Positions 1 to 9,453 are shown, numbered from the stretch's first letter. The stretch: 64,000 nt of DNA from Microcaldota archaeon (GCA_028866995.1 JAGWHD010000002.1:55920-119919); one strand, 5' to 3'. The notes: a model not told the origin generated them from the sequence alone. Numbers and translations: made by a program.

Positions 1-47
1 ACCACTAGACTACGGGACTATATATTCAACGAAACATTGCTGTTCGC

Positions 48-55
48 TTTTATAA
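48..55 (+). promoter_or_regulatory. TATA-like promoter element of the M50 protease gene
   Basis: TTTTATAA lies 23 nt before the ATG at 78, the spacing expected for an archaeal promoter giving a leaderless or nearly leaderless message. Confidence 0.5.
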
Positions 56-77
56 GGTTTGTTGTGATAGGAATACC

Positions 78-818
78 ATGCAAACGATCTACACCGACAG
101 GTCCATCTCATCGATTGAGATAAAGAACATACTCGTAGCTGACGTTGTCCTTACGCTCGCTTTCGCGCTCGTCTTCTCAGGCGGTCTTGGCAGCCTTTTC
201 GGCTCAGGCGGCTCGTTCGTGGGGTTCCTGGAGCTCGTACCTATTGCATTCGTCGCTGTCTCGCTCTCCTTCGTGCTCCATGAGCTGATGCACAAGATAG
301 TGGCGCAGAGGTACGGTGCCTCTGCCGCGTTCAGGGCTTCGAAGGACGGGCTTCTGATAACTGTTGTCAGCAGCATGATAGGGTTCCTGATAGGCATACC
401 AGGAGCGACTGTCATATTCGCCAGCAGCTTCTCGAAGAAGCAGGAGGCGATGGTCTCGTTGGCAGGCCCTCTCACAAATTTTGGCGTGTTCCTCGTGTTC
501 CTTGCAATAGCCGTATTCGGCAACTCCTACCTTTCGCAGCACAACTACCTTACAACATTGGTGGGTACGACCCTTTTCATAAGCGTGTACATCGCTTTCT
601 TCAACATGCTCCCCATATACCCTCTTGACGGCAGCAAGGTCCTGAGATGGAGCAAGACAGTATACATCGGCGTGCTTGCCATGATATTCATATTCTTCTA
701 CGTGACCGCTGTTATGTACTTCCAGATATACTCGCCGATAGGGCTCATAGTCAATCTCTTGGTTGTGCTAGTGCTGGCGCTCGTGATGTCGAGCATAGCA
801 ACAGGAATAAGGCTGTGA
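78..818 (+). CDS. M50-family (site-2 protease-like) membrane zinc metalloprotease
   Basis: Predicted intramembrane metalloprotease that would cut membrane-anchored proteins. Seen: several hydrophobic segments; HELMH at residues 68-72 matches the HExxH zinc site, AGPLTN at 129-134 is a family signature, and PLDG at 182-185 fits the third zinc-ligand motif of M50 enzymes. At 246 aa it is a bare catalytic core with no PDZ or CBS domain. The ATG follows a TATA-like box by 23 nt. It is transcribed alone and converges on leuS, whose stop begins at the next base. The substrate is unknown. A BofA-like protein, a family that restrains an M50 protease in Bacillus, is encoded at 34284-34607; a link is only inference. 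Confidence 0.85.
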   Translation: MQTIYTDRSISSIEIKNILVADVVLTLAFALVFSGGLGSLFGSGGSFVGFLELVPIAFVAVSLSFVLHELMHKIVAQRYGASAAFRASKDGLLITVVSSMIGFLIGIPGATVIFASSFSKKQEAMVSLAGPLTNFGVFLVFLAIAVFGNSYLSQHNYLTTLVGTTLFISVYIAFFNMLPIYPLDGSKVLRWSKTVYIGVLAMIFIFFYVTAVMYFQIYSPIGLIVNLLVVLVLALVMSSIATGIRL

Positions 819-3626
819 TCAGAACTCTGCCTCTATCGCCGGCCTTCCGGGCATCGCGGCAGAAGCCCTTGCCGATTTGGAGTCTTCTTCGCGCTCCACG
901 GACACTTCGCAGTTGAGGATCGAGGATATGTATGCCGACGACTCTACTATCAGCTTCATCTCGTCGTCCTGCGTTACCTCAGTCTTCTGCAACGAGTTGA
1001 CCTTCTTCCCCAATCCAGTCGCGTAGGCCATCATCCTGCCCTTGTCAAAGCCCTTCAACTCCTCAGGATCGCTCTTTATCAGCTCCACAGCAGCGCCTAT
1101 CTTCTTGCTCCCTGCGACAGCGTTCGTAATCGGCATCTTCCATTTTGCAGCCGTTATGTACCTGACTGACTTGGGATCCGAACCGTGCTTCCTCTTCATC
1201 AGCTCTATTACGGCCTTCGTGTCATCGATTATGCCGTCCAGCATGCCCTCCTCGCTCTCTATCCTGTCGCTCACCATCTCAGGATTCGCAGTGGGCCACT
1301 TCTCGACCGATGCGAACGTGGAATTGCCGAGTGCGTGCCACAATTCCTCAGCCATGTGCGGGGTTATTGGTGACAGGAGAAGCGCAAGCGCTGATACGTA
1401 ATCCCTGACAACTATGCCGTTTGCCCCCTTCCTGTTGAAGTACCTCCTGAGTTCAAGCACTGAATCGTAGAGGACAGCTGTAGCGTAGGCGCGAAGTTCG
1501 AGCTGCTCTATGCTCTCGCTTGCGCTAATTATCTTCCTGTTGAGCTTTGAATATAGCCAGTAGTCTATGTGCGTCAGCTCAGTGCTCTCCATGCTGTCCA
1601 GTTTTCTCGCAATGTCATAAACGAAGGTGAGCCTCTCGTCAACTCCCTTGACAGCGTCCGCGCTGAACTCCGAGTCGCTGAACAGGTCCGCTCCCGCGAC
1701 GACCACGAACCTTATCAGGTCTGCGCTGTATTTCTCTATGCCGTCTATCAGAGGGACTATGTTGCCCAGGCTCTTGGACATCTTCTCGCCCTCGCTGAGC
1801 ACCGATCCGTTGACCACTATCTGCTTGGGCCACCTCTTCTGCTCAAGCAGCGCGACGTGGTTGTAGATGTACATGGTGAGGTGGTTGAATATCAGGTCGA
1901 CGCCCGAATGCCTTGAGGTGTTGAGGTACCAGTAGTCGAACGACTCCTTGCACCTCTTTACGATGTCGTAGTCTATGCCTGTCAGCTTCGATATCTCCTC
2001 TGGATTGCCTTCTCCTAGGAACACGTAGCTGAAGAACTCCGGCTTGAGGCTCTCCAGCTTCACGTTCCTTATCAGGTGCGATATGGTGTAGAACGCCATG
2101 TATATGGTCGAGTCTGATAGGGACTCTATTATGTAGTTCGGGTCGAGGGGGAACCTGGTTCCCAGTCCTTGGGCCCTTGCCACGGCCCTAAGGTCTATCC
2201 AGTCTATGGCCGCCTCGAAGGCCTTCCTCGACTTCGGAGGCAGTATCCTTATGCCTTTGAATGCCTCCTTCGTCTTCTCCTTCCATTCCTTGTCGCCGTA
2301 GTTTATGAACCACTGGTTGTCAACGACCTTCACGACGACACCGTATCCGCACCTGCAGTACACAGGAATGTTCACCAGTATGTAGAGCTCCATGGCCTTG
2401 CTGCCTTTTATCAGGTCTGCGGCTATCCTCTCCCGTGCTTCAGTCTCAGGCATGCCTTCGTATCCCTTGATTGTCATCTTCCCCAGATGCGATTCGTCCC
2501 TGTACTCAAGCTTCGTTGCCTTCTCTATCTCCTCCATGGTGCCGTTCGCATCGGTCTGCGCCATCTTGAGATATGCGAGCGCAGGTATCTCGTAATCCTT
2601 GCCAGGGATTTCGAGCACCTTGATCGGACTTATGTCGGTAGCGTATCCCTTAGCCTTCAGCCTCTCTATCGCTGAGTAGTCGAATGGTGCATGGGCAGGA
2701 ACGCTCATGACTATCCCAGTGCCTATCTCCTTGTCAACGAAGAATCCTGAGAGCACAGGTATGGCTTTGCCATCCATGCCTATGCATCTCTTCTGGAGCA
2801 TCTCCTGCGGCGCTACGTCTTCGGCCTGCGAGATGTCGAGCTGGTACTTCAGCACCTCAGACGCAGCCTTTGATAGGTAGATGCTCTCGCCGTTTATGGT
2901 GCATTTGACGTATTCCGCTTCCTCGTTAACGAAAAGGTTCGTCACCCCGTATACCGTCTCAGGCCTGTACGTGACGCAGAGCATGTAGCTCTCCTCCCCC
3001 TCGACCTTGAACTTGACAGCTGTCTGCTTCTCTATCTCCGGCTCCACGTCGTGCTTCGTGTCGTGCATGCCCACCGCGTTGTTCTCGTTCGGGCACCAGC
3101 CGACAGGATGCCTGCCCTTGACAAGGTAATTCTTCTCGTTGAGCATCTTGAACTGCCATTCTATGAACTTGCTGAAGAACGGCTCTATGGACACGAACTT
3201 CCTCCTCCAGTCTATGCTGTATCCCGCCCTCCTCATGCCGTTCTCTATCTCAGCGACGAAGTAGTTTGCGATGTAGAGCGGATCGGTCATCTTCTTCAGC
3301 TCCTCATCTGGAACGTGGAACATCTTCAGCTCGTTGATCAGGTCGGGATCATTGTTCTTCAGCCTCTTGGCGAACGCGAGTATCGGGGTGCCGGTGCCGT
3401 GGAAGGCCATCGGGAATAGGACATTGAGGCCCTTCATGCGCTTGTACCTGGCGATGACATCACCTGTTCCGTAAGCCCTGAGATGGCCTATGTGCTGGGG
3501 CGCGTTCGGGTAGGGGAACGCGACTGTTATGAAATAGGACTCCTTGTCCGAAATGTTGCCCTCGAACAGGCGCGCCTTCTCCCATTCGGCCTGCCATTTG
3601 GACTCTATGCCTTTGTAGTCTATCAC
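819..3626 (-). CDS. leuS: leucyl-tRNA synthetase, archaeal type
   Basis: Charges tRNA-Leu with leucine in the cytoplasm. The class I signature HIGH is at residues 45-48 (PQHIGHLR) and the second signature KMSKS occurs in GEKMSKSLGN about two thirds along. Between them lies the CP1 editing insertion, with the stretch GTGIVMSVPAHAPFD typical of archaeal and eukaryotic LeuRS. The C-terminal half carries the helical anticodon-binding region. The length of 935 aa matches archaeal LeuRS (about 930-970). The reading frame opens with GTG at 3624-3626 rather than ATG. Its stop abuts the convergent protease gene. A short gap of about 36 nt separates it from the upstream glycosyltransferase gene on the same strand. 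Confidence 0.97.
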   Translation of the reverse strand: MIDYKGIESKWQAEWEKARLFEGNISDKESYFITVAFPYPNAPQHIGHLRAYGTGDVIARYKRMKGLNVLFPMAFHGTGTPILAFAKRLKNNDPDLINELKMFHVPDEELKKMTDPLYIANYFVAEIENGMRRAGYSIDWRRKFVSIEPFFSKFIEWQFKMLNEKNYLVKGRHPVGWCPNENNAVGMHDTKHDVEPEIEKQTAVKFKVEGEESYMLCVTYRPETVYGVTNLFVNEEAEYVKCTINGESIYLSKAASEVLKYQLDISQAEDVAPQEMLQKRCIGMDGKAIPVLSGFFVDKEIGTGIVMSVPAHAPFDYSAIERLKAKGYATDISPIKVLEIPGKDYEIPALAYLKMAQTDANGTMEEIEKATKLEYRDESHLGKMTIKGYEGMPETEARERIAADLIKGSKAMELYILVNIPVYCRCGYGVVVKVVDNQWFINYGDKEWKEKTKEAFKGIRILPPKSRKAFEAAIDWIDLRAVARAQGLGTRFPLDPNYIIESLSDSTIYMAFYTISHLIRNVKLESLKPEFFSYVFLGEGNPEEISKLTGIDYDIVKRCKESFDYWYLNTSRHSGVDLIFNHLTMYIYNHVALLEQKRWPKQIVVNGSVLSEGEKMSKSLGNIVPLIDGIEKYSADLIRFVVVAGADLFSDSEFSADAVKGVDERLTFVYDIARKLDSMESTELTHIDYWLYSKLNRKIISASESIEQLELRAYATAVLYDSVLELRRYFNRKGANGIVVRDYVSALALLLSPITPHMAEELWHALGNSTFASVEKWPTANPEMVSDRIESEEGMLDGIIDDTKAVIELMKRKHGSDPKSVRYITAAKWKMPITNAVAGSKKIGAAVELIKSDPEELKGFDKGRMMAYATGLGKKVNSLQKTEVTQDDEMKLIVESSAYISSILNCEVSVEREEDSKSARASAAMPGRPAIEAEF

Positions 3627-3662
3627 TTAATCACAAGCAGAGACATTCCTCTTACAATCCTT

Positions 3663-4811
3663 TTAACCTTTATGCACCTTCCCGTGCGCGTCTATCCTGC
3701 TGAATATGTGGCTGAAGACGTCGCGTATCCTCAATGTCGAGAACGTGTCCAGGTTGTGCACGTTCTTTATGAAGCTCGCCTTCTCGCCGCTCCTCACCAT
3801 CTTCACCAGCATTGCAGGTATCTCCTTCTCCTTAACCACCATGCACATCTCCTTGACCTCCCTTGGCATTGGCGAGTAGTCAGGGAGCAGGACAGGGGTG
3901 CCCAGGGCTATCGACTCTATTGCCACTATCCCCAAGCCCTCCCTTTCCGACATGTGGAGCATTACAGATGATTCCATTATCTCCCTGTAGAAATCCCCCT
4001 TCTTCCTGTAGAATCCTGACAGGGTGACGTTGTTCGCGAGCCTCTTGTCGTGTATGATCCTCTCTATTCTAGCCTGCTCAGGGCCCTTCCCTATTATCGT
4101 TGCCCGCATGGCCGGCTCCTTCTTGGAAGCAATTGCCACTGCGTCGAGGAGCTTGTCGATCCTCTTCTCCTTTATGAACCTGCCGGAGAACATGACCTTC
4201 TTGTAGTTGCTGCCCTTGAACCTTGACCTGGCCTCCTTCAGCTCCTCGCTGTCTATTACCGGCGAGAATACAGTTATCCTGTTTGGGTTAATGCCTATCG
4301 CTTCCAGCGCGTCCGAGGTCTCGCTCGAGTTGGCGATGTAATAGTCTGCGCCCCTTATCGCCAGCCTTGAGAACGCATGTGCGATGCCGCCAAACCTCCC
4401 GAGATAGCTTGTCCAGTACCTCCTATCCCATACCTCGGCTACCTGCACGATGAGCTTCGCCCTGCTTAGAAGGCAGTAGAGCCTGAGTATCGGGAGATGC
4501 AGCATCGGGAACTGGTCTGTTATGACCACGTCGAACCTCTTCCCGAACATCCTGAACAGGCCGAACGCGTATGCGACAGCCTCGCGCACGGACCTCCTGC
4601 CGTGCCTGTAGAGCTTCTCCTGAGACACATTATGGAAGGTGTGGTACAGTATGCCATCCTTGGCCTGCCTCGCCCTCATGCCTGGCCATCTCATCGTGTA
4701 GAAATGCACGTCGTGGTCCTTCGCCAGCTCCCTGGCTTCCCTGTAGTCTATGGCCTCTATGCCGCCTATGTGCCATGGATATGCGACATCGTACGCAAAG
4801 GCAATCCTCAT
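3663..4811 (-). CDS. family 4 (GT4) glycosyltransferase
   Basis: Predicted retaining GT-B glycosyltransferase moving a sugar from a nucleotide-sugar to a surface glycan or lipid. The N-terminus (RIAFAYDVAYPWHIGGIE) and the C-terminal donor-binding half (KVMFSGRFIKEKRIDKLLDA, then SEREGLGIVAIESIALGTPV) are characteristic of GT4, including the E-x7-E-type motif. I place the start at the ATG at 4811, giving 382 aa; the frame stays open 29 codons further upstream but that part overlaps the carbamoyltransferase gene and does not look like glycosyltransferase. Only 4 nt separate it from that gene, so the two are co-transcribed. Sugar and acceptor cannot be told from sequence. Confidence 0.88.
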   Translation of the reverse strand: MRIAFAYDVAYPWHIGGIEAIDYREARELAKDHDVHFYTMRWPGMRARQAKDGILYHTFHNVSQEKLYRHGRRSVREAVAYAFGLFRMFGKRFDVVITDQFPMLHLPILRLYCLLSRAKLIVQVAEVWDRRYWTSYLGRFGGIAHAFSRLAIRGADYYIANSSETSDALEAIGINPNRITVFSPVIDSEELKEARSRFKGSNYKKVMFSGRFIKEKRIDKLLDAVAIASKKEPAMRATIIGKGPEQARIERIIHDKRLANNVTLSGFYRKKGDFYREIMESSVMLHMSEREGLGIVAIESIALGTPVLLPDYSPMPREVKEMCMVVKEKEIPAMLVKMVRSGEKASFIKNVHNLDTFSTLRIRDVFSHIFSRIDAHGKVHKG

Positions 4812-4815
4812 CTTT

Positions 4816-6516
4816 TTACCTTCCTTCGCCGTTCTCGACGAAATAGTCGCCCATGAACATGTACCTTGTCTTGGTCTTGAGCATCGTATCCACGGCATCC
4901 TCGGGGCTCGCGACGATCGGCATGCCGTGTATGTTGAAGCTCGTGTTAAGCACCACTCCGTATCCGCTCTTCCTCTTCACGCCCTCGAGAAGAGCCTTGT
5001 AATCCCTGTTCTCGTCGCCCACCATCTGCGGCCTTGCAGTCATGTCAACGTGCATGACAGACCTCATGACCACTGCACGATCCTTCCTGACCTTGTATGC
5101 CATCGTCATGAAGCGGTCGTATCCCTTTATCTCCTCGAGCAGGTTATCCGCCTCGTCCTTGAGCATCGACGGCGCGAATGGCTGGTACCACTCGCGCTGC
5201 TTGACGAACGTGTTCAGCTTGTCCTTCACGTTGTCGGAGCTCGCCTTCGCGAGTATGGACCTGTTGCCCAGGGCCCTGGGCCCGTACTCCATGCGGTTGT
5301 TGAACCAGAATATGTAATTGTCGTCGTTTATCAGGTCAGCGGCATGCGATGCCTTGCCCTCCGACTCCTCGAAGTGGAGCTTCGGATGCCTCTTCAGGAC
5401 GTTCTCCACAGTCTCGCTTGAGTACTCGTTCCCAAGATAGGCGTTCTCGAACGGATAGCCGCTCCTGCCGGTCTCTAGGTAGTTCGCGTACAATGCGGCT
5501 CCAAGCGCTATTCCTCCGTCTCCCATGTGCGGGAATACGTACCATCTCTTCAGCTTGTCCAGCATCCTTACCCTCATGTTCGCCTTCACGTTCGACATTA
5601 TGCCGCCGGACAGCGCGACTGAGTCTATCCCGTACTCGTCTATGCAGTTGCCAACGAATCTCTCCATTATGTTCTCGAGCAGCTGCTGGGCCATGTATGC
5701 GAACTGCTCCCTTGGCATGCCCCAGGATATCCTTTCCAGCATGCCGTACTGCTTGACAGGCCCGTACTTAGCCCTTATCTGCGTGCCATTGACAGTATAG
5801 AAGTCTTTGAGCTTGTTCTCCTCAAACGTAAACGGATACGAGTAGTCGGCCATTGCCATGACCTTGCCCTCGTCCTCCAGCTCCCTCATCCCCACAAGGT
5901 TCGTCACCTGTTCGAAGAATATGCCTATCGAGTCCCTGACGCCTATCGCCTTCTTCCTCTCCAGCTTTCCGTTCTCCAGCGTGCTTACGGATCCAGAGAG
6001 GCCGTCGCCGACGCCGTCAAGGGTTATGACTAGGGAGTTGTCGAACCCCGATGTGAAGGCCGCGGTGGCCGCATGGGCAGTGTGATGGTCTATCGCGTGG
6101 AGCTTGAAGTTGCTGAAGCCTATGTGCCTCAGCTCCCTCGATATCATCGCCTTGCTTATGTGGCCGCTGAAAGGCAGCACCCCCACGCTGGTCATCAGGT
6201 ACTTAGAGGCGTGCATCTGCTTCTCGAAAGCGGGCTTGAGCATCTTCCTTCTCCTGAACCTGTAGTAGCTCTCCTTCTGCTGCGGGAATATCCTTGAAAG
6301 GGTCTTTGTGAACTCTGTCGTAGGGAACGCTATGACGCCGACGTCGCTGGGCCTTATCTTCGCATACTCGAGCGCGTTTATTATGGAGTTGTAGGGGAAC
6401 TTGACCTCGAGCTTCCTCTTGGTGTACCTCTCCTCGTTCGCTGCGAAGACTATCCTGCCGTCCTCTATCAATGCCGCTCCTGAGTCATGGCCGTCCCATA
6501 CGCCAAGGATATACAT
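4816..6516 (-). CDS. NodU/CmcH-type carbamoyltransferase
   Basis: Would transfer a carbamoyl group from carbamoyl phosphate, through an adenylate, to a hydroxyl on a sugar or other small molecule. The N-terminal Kae1-like domain opens with GVWDGHDSGAALIEDG and carries the metal-binding HHTAHA at residues 144-149. SGGIMSNVKAN lies in the middle. The C-terminal domain has EYGPRALGNRSILA and VLNTSFNIHGMPI, both standard for the family. The 566 aa length is normal. It lies between a GT4 gene and a radical SAM gene with very short gaps, so I infer modification of a glycan. HypF and Kae1 share part of the fold, but the C-terminal motifs favour this family. Confidence 0.93.
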   Translation of the reverse strand: MYILGVWDGHDSGAALIEDGRIVFAANEERYTKRKLEVKFPYNSIINALEYAKIRPSDVGVIAFPTTEFTKTLSRIFPQQKESYYRFRRRKMLKPAFEKQMHASKYLMTSVGVLPFSGHISKAMISRELRHIGFSNFKLHAIDHHTAHAATAAFTSGFDNSLVITLDGVGDGLSGSVSTLENGKLERKKAIGVRDSIGIFFEQVTNLVGMRELEDEGKVMAMADYSYPFTFEENKLKDFYTVNGTQIRAKYGPVKQYGMLERISWGMPREQFAYMAQQLLENIMERFVGNCIDEYGIDSVALSGGIMSNVKANMRVRMLDKLKRWYVFPHMGDGGIALGAALYANYLETGRSGYPFENAYLGNEYSSETVENVLKRHPKLHFEESEGKASHAADLINDDNYIFWFNNRMEYGPRALGNRSILAKASSDNVKDKLNTFVKQREWYQPFAPSMLKDEADNLLEEIKGYDRFMTMAYKVRKDRAVVMRSVMHVDMTARPQMVGDENRDYKALLEGVKRKSGYGVVLNTSFNIHGMPIVASPEDAVDTMLKTKTRYMFMGDYFVENGEGR

Positions 6517-6534
6517 AGAACCACTAGATTTTGC

Positions 6535-8712
6535 TCAGCGAGTAATTAAGAAGCTGCTTACGTTGCCGACAATGCTCTGGTACGCCTCGCACGCTGTCCA
6601 TGCCTTCGGCTCCTTGCCCTCCTTTATGAGTTTCCTGACCTCCATTGCCTCGCCGTTGACCCATATCGGCATGAGGTCGTAGCCGCTCTCCCTTATGTTG
6701 CCTATCTTCCTGCCCCACATTATCGATGGGTAGACGTTGCCGTAGCTGTCCAGGAAGAGCGACGCGTCGAGGCTCTTGGACTTCATGGGCGACTCTCCGG
6801 TCTGTATGTACCTGACGAGGTTCCTCAGGAAGACGTTCTCGACAAGCGTTATTGCGCCAAGCTCGAAGTGCCTGTTCTTCAGCAGCACCTTGACGTCGTT
6901 CGCTATCATATCCTGCTGCGCCTTTATGTCAAGGTTTGCGTTCTTGTAGTAAGAGTCTGATATCTGCCCCACGTTGACGTGGAAGTTGTTGTACGTGACC
7001 CATGGAAGCTCCTTCCTGACCTCTTCATAGGTCCTGCTGAGCTCGCCCTGGTTGAACTTGCTCATCGTGAATCCGAATATGAAGAAGAGGTTACGGTACT
7101 GCTTCTGCATCTCCTTGAGCCTTCTTGCCATGTTCATCACCTTGTCGAAGTTCCCAGGTATTCCTCTTATCTTGTCGTGAAGCTCGCGGTAGCCGTCAAG
7201 GCTGAGCGTTATCGAGACCTTCGGTATGCCCAGCTTAAGTATCTCCTCCATCTTCCTGAGCTCCATGTCAGGGTTGCACAGTGAATTCGTAGGCATCGTA
7301 AGTATGTACAGCCCTTTAGAATGCTCCTTGAAAGCCCTCACTATCTCGACTATGTCGCCCCTCAGGAAGGGCTCTCCCCCAGTTATCTCTATCCACTTGA
7401 AGTAGTTGTTCTTCCTTGCGAATTCCTGTATCTCCTGCAATGATAGCTCCCCTTTTGGCCTTATCTCCCAGATGTTGCAATTGTGAACAACGGCGTTCGA
7501 GACTAAGTAAGTATTGTCACTAGTTTCGATATTATGCACTGTTCCATTGTATTGGAATCTCTCTATTTTACGGATTGGATGGAGGAGATAGTTGCCTATG
7601 CGCTTGACATATCTTGTTTTATGGTTTTTAGAATATGTTATCATATATACATCATGATAATTAACCTCGTGATCGTGGAATTTTCCGCGTTCTCTATGTA
7701 CGTAAGTTATGCGAGAAGATACTCCAAGAGATGCATATGCTAACTGAAGTTGCAAGGCTAGGGTCTTTGATACAGTAGAGCCATAGAACATATCATTCTT
7801 CCAGTATCCATCACCATCTTCCCAACCTTTTAGAAATGCCCTAAGGATTGCACCGTCTTTATTGAATAGTATGAAGTCCGGGATTTTCTTATTCAGTGCG
7901 CCTTTGCCACACCATTCGACGAAGGCTCTTGAGAGGATTGCCGAAGTTAGAGTGCATCCCATGCAGTTTCTATCCGCATGCTTTGTAACACGATAGCCTA
8001 GCTGCTGTGCTACTCGGCTAACATTTTCATGCAGGTGTATTTCCTTCACATTAAATGAGAACCTAGAGCCGTTATATGCAGGGCAACCTTCAGCCGTATA
8101 GATACCCAGAAGCCATGCAGTATCTTCATTGAGCTGAAATGTTAGCGAATGACCTTTCCCTCTTGATATTGATGCACCGCGTTCTCTAGCAAACTGCTTG
8201 AGATCTAGTTCCTTTATCTCTAAGGTGCGTTTTGTTATAGGTACGCACAGATAATCGCCATCTACAAACGAATTTTTAGGTCTAGCGTCCTTTGCTTCCT
8301 TCCATGCGGGCTCGCTAAATTCATATGTACGGAAATATTTGCTTTTGTTAACTGCGATACGAGGGTAATGCCTTACTGTTTTTGAGCTTGCTATAAGCAA
8401 AGGATGCTCCGGAGTTGCCTCTATAGGCAGAAGGCCTGATGCTTTTATCTTAACCATATCCCCTTCATATAGCCTAGAAAAGGTCTGCCGAATCTCATTT
8501 AGGCCGGATGATCCTGCGGCATGGCCCCCAATCTTCACGTCTGCAATTGGTCTATTGTCTCCTAGAACTATCTCTTCAGGTCGCACACATGTGATGCACC
8601 TGCTCTGGCACATGTAGGTTATGGAAAAGGTGAGCTTGTAAGGCCTGCCAAGGCTCGAGAAGTTGTTCTTCAAGGCTGTGGCTCCAAGCCCCATAAACCT
8701 CGCAGCGTCCAT
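6535..8712 (-). CDS. radical SAM enzyme interrupted by an intein
   Basis: Host enzyme of about 355 aa after splicing. Residues 1-41 end with CQSRCIT and residue 412 onward begins CNIWEIRPKG; joined, they restore CxxxCxxC, the [4Fe-4S] site of radical SAM enzymes. ITGGEPFLRGD downstream is the SAM-binding GGEP motif, and a TIM-barrel-like stretch follows. The C-terminal part has no recognisable SPASM cysteine cluster. Residues 42-411 are an intein, listed separately. The gene lies 18 nt upstream of the carbamoyltransferase and shares its direction, so it probably modifies the same product. The substrate is unknown. A TATA-like TTAATATATATT at 8737-8748 sits about 25 nt before the start. Confidence 0.93.
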   Translation of the reverse strand: MDAARFMGLGATALKNNFSSLGRPYKLTFSITYMCQSRCITCVRPEEIVLGDNRPIADVKIGGHAAGSSGLNEIRQTFSRLYEGDMVKIKASGLLPIEATPEHPLLIASSKTVRHYPRIAVNKSKYFRTYEFSEPAWKEAKDARPKNSFVDGDYLCVPITKRTLEIKELDLKQFARERGASISRGKGHSLTFQLNEDTAWLLGIYTAEGCPAYNGSRFSFNVKEIHLHENVSRVAQQLGYRVTKHADRNCMGCTLTSAILSRAFVEWCGKGALNKKIPDFILFNKDGAILRAFLKGWEDGDGYWKNDMFYGSTVSKTLALQLQLAYASLGVSSRITYVHRERGKFHDHEVNYHDVYMITYSKNHKTRYVKRIGNYLLHPIRKIERFQYNGTVHNIETSDNTYLVSNAVVHNCNIWEIRPKGELSLQEIQEFARKNNYFKWIEITGGEPFLRGDIVEIVRAFKEHSKGLYILTMPTNSLCNPDMELRKMEEILKLGIPKVSITLSLDGYRELHDKIRGIPGNFDKVMNMARRLKEMQKQYRNLFFIFGFTMSKFNQGELSRTYEEVRKELPWVTYNNFHVNVGQISDSYYKNANLDIKAQQDMIANDVKVLLKNRHFELGAITLVENVFLRNLVRYIQTGESPMKSKSLDASLFLDSYGNVYPSIMWGRKIGNIRESGYDLMPIWVNGEAMEVRKLIKEGKEPKAWTACEAYQSIVGNVSSFLITR
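7480..8589 (-). mobile_element. intein with LAGLIDADG homing endonuclease inside the radical SAM gene
   Basis: An in-frame insertion of 370 codons. It starts with Cys (CVRPEEIVLGDN), has the block B motif TPEHPLL at precursor residues 100-106, and ends ETSDNTYLVSNAVVHN followed by Cys, the +1 nucleophile: a standard class 1 intein with penultimate His and terminal Asn. Two LAGLIDADG-type motifs, LLGIYTAEG (201-209) and FLKGWEDGDG (293-302), mark a homing endonuclease with both acidic residues kept. The DNA is visibly richer in A and T than the flanking host gene, as expected of a transferred element. The +1 Cys is the third cysteine of the host iron-sulphur motif. All splicing residues are intact, so it should be active. 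Confidence 0.95.
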
Positions 8713-8736
8713 AATATCTAAAACTGCCGACTCAGC

Positions 8737-8748
8737 TTAATATATATT
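8737..8748 (-). promoter_or_regulatory. TATA-like element upstream of the radical SAM gene
   Basis: TTAATATATATT is 25-36 nt upstream of the ATG at 8712. It lies in the divergent gap shared with the GT2 gene starting at 8779. Confidence 0.45.
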
Positions 8749-8778
8749 GCTATTCATTTATTATCGGAAAGTGACCTA

Positions 8779-9450
8779 ATGGCCAGGCCATCTGTTTCTA
8801 TAGTCATACCGACGCTCAACGAGGAGAAGAACATAGGCGTGCTGATAAAAGAGATAAGGAGGATACTTGAAGGCAGGGAGTTCGACATAATAGTGGTGGA
8901 TGGAGAGTCCGCTGACAACACGGTGAAGGTCGCCAAAAGGATGGGCGCAAAGGTACTTTTCGACAAGATTGGCAAGGGCTCAGCCCTTATCAGGGGGCTC
9001 AAGGCAGCGAAAGGCGATATAGTCGTATCGATGGATGCAGATCTGTCGCACGAGCCGAGGGAACTGGTGCTGCTGATAGCAGGAGTTGAGGCTGGATATG
9101 ACATATGCATGGGATCGAGGTTCATATCCGGTGGCAAGACCGAGGACATGACGCTGCTCAGGCGCTTCGGCAACTGGGTCTTCGTGAGCATGGTCAACCT
9201 CATCTTCGGAGCGCATTACACGGACATGTGCTACGGCTACAGGAGCTTCAGGAAAGGGGTGTTTCAGAGGCTGGGGCTGAAGGAGGAGGGCTTCGGGATA
9301 GAGACCGAGATAAACATAAAGGCGGTAAAAAGGCACCTCAATACGATAGAGATACCCAGCACTGAGAAGATGAGGAACGCGGGGGAGGGAAAGCTCAGGA
9401 CTTTTCACGACGGCTATGTGATTCTGAGGACCATATTGGCTAATGTCTGA
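8779..9450 (+). CDS. family 2 glycosyltransferase, dolichyl-phosphate mannose synthase-like
   Basis: Predicted GT2 enzyme that would load a sugar onto a polyprenyl phosphate carrier at the inner face of the membrane. The GT-A signature is clear: SIVIPTLNEEKNIG at the N-terminus, VVDGESADNT at 40-48, and the metal-binding DAD at 86-88 (SMDADLSHEP). YRSFRKGVF followed by FGIETEINIKA matches the DPM1-like group. The 223 aa protein is soluble, without the C-terminal membrane helices some homologues carry. It is transcribed divergently from the glycan cluster and converges on a LamG gene 3 nt away. It could supply lipid-linked sugar for the GT-C enzymes at 54-58 kb. Confidence 0.88.
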   Translation: MARPSVSIVIPTLNEEKNIGVLIKEIRRILEGREFDIIVVDGESADNTVKVAKRMGAKVLFDKIGKGSALIRGLKAAKGDIVVSMDADLSHEPRELVLLIAGVEAGYDICMGSRFISGGKTEDMTLLRRFGNWVFVSMVNLIFGAHYTDMCYGYRSFRKGVFQRLGLKEEGFGIETEINIKAVKRHLNTIEIPSTEKMRNAGEGKLRTFHDGYVILRTILANV

Positions 9451-9453
9451 TTG

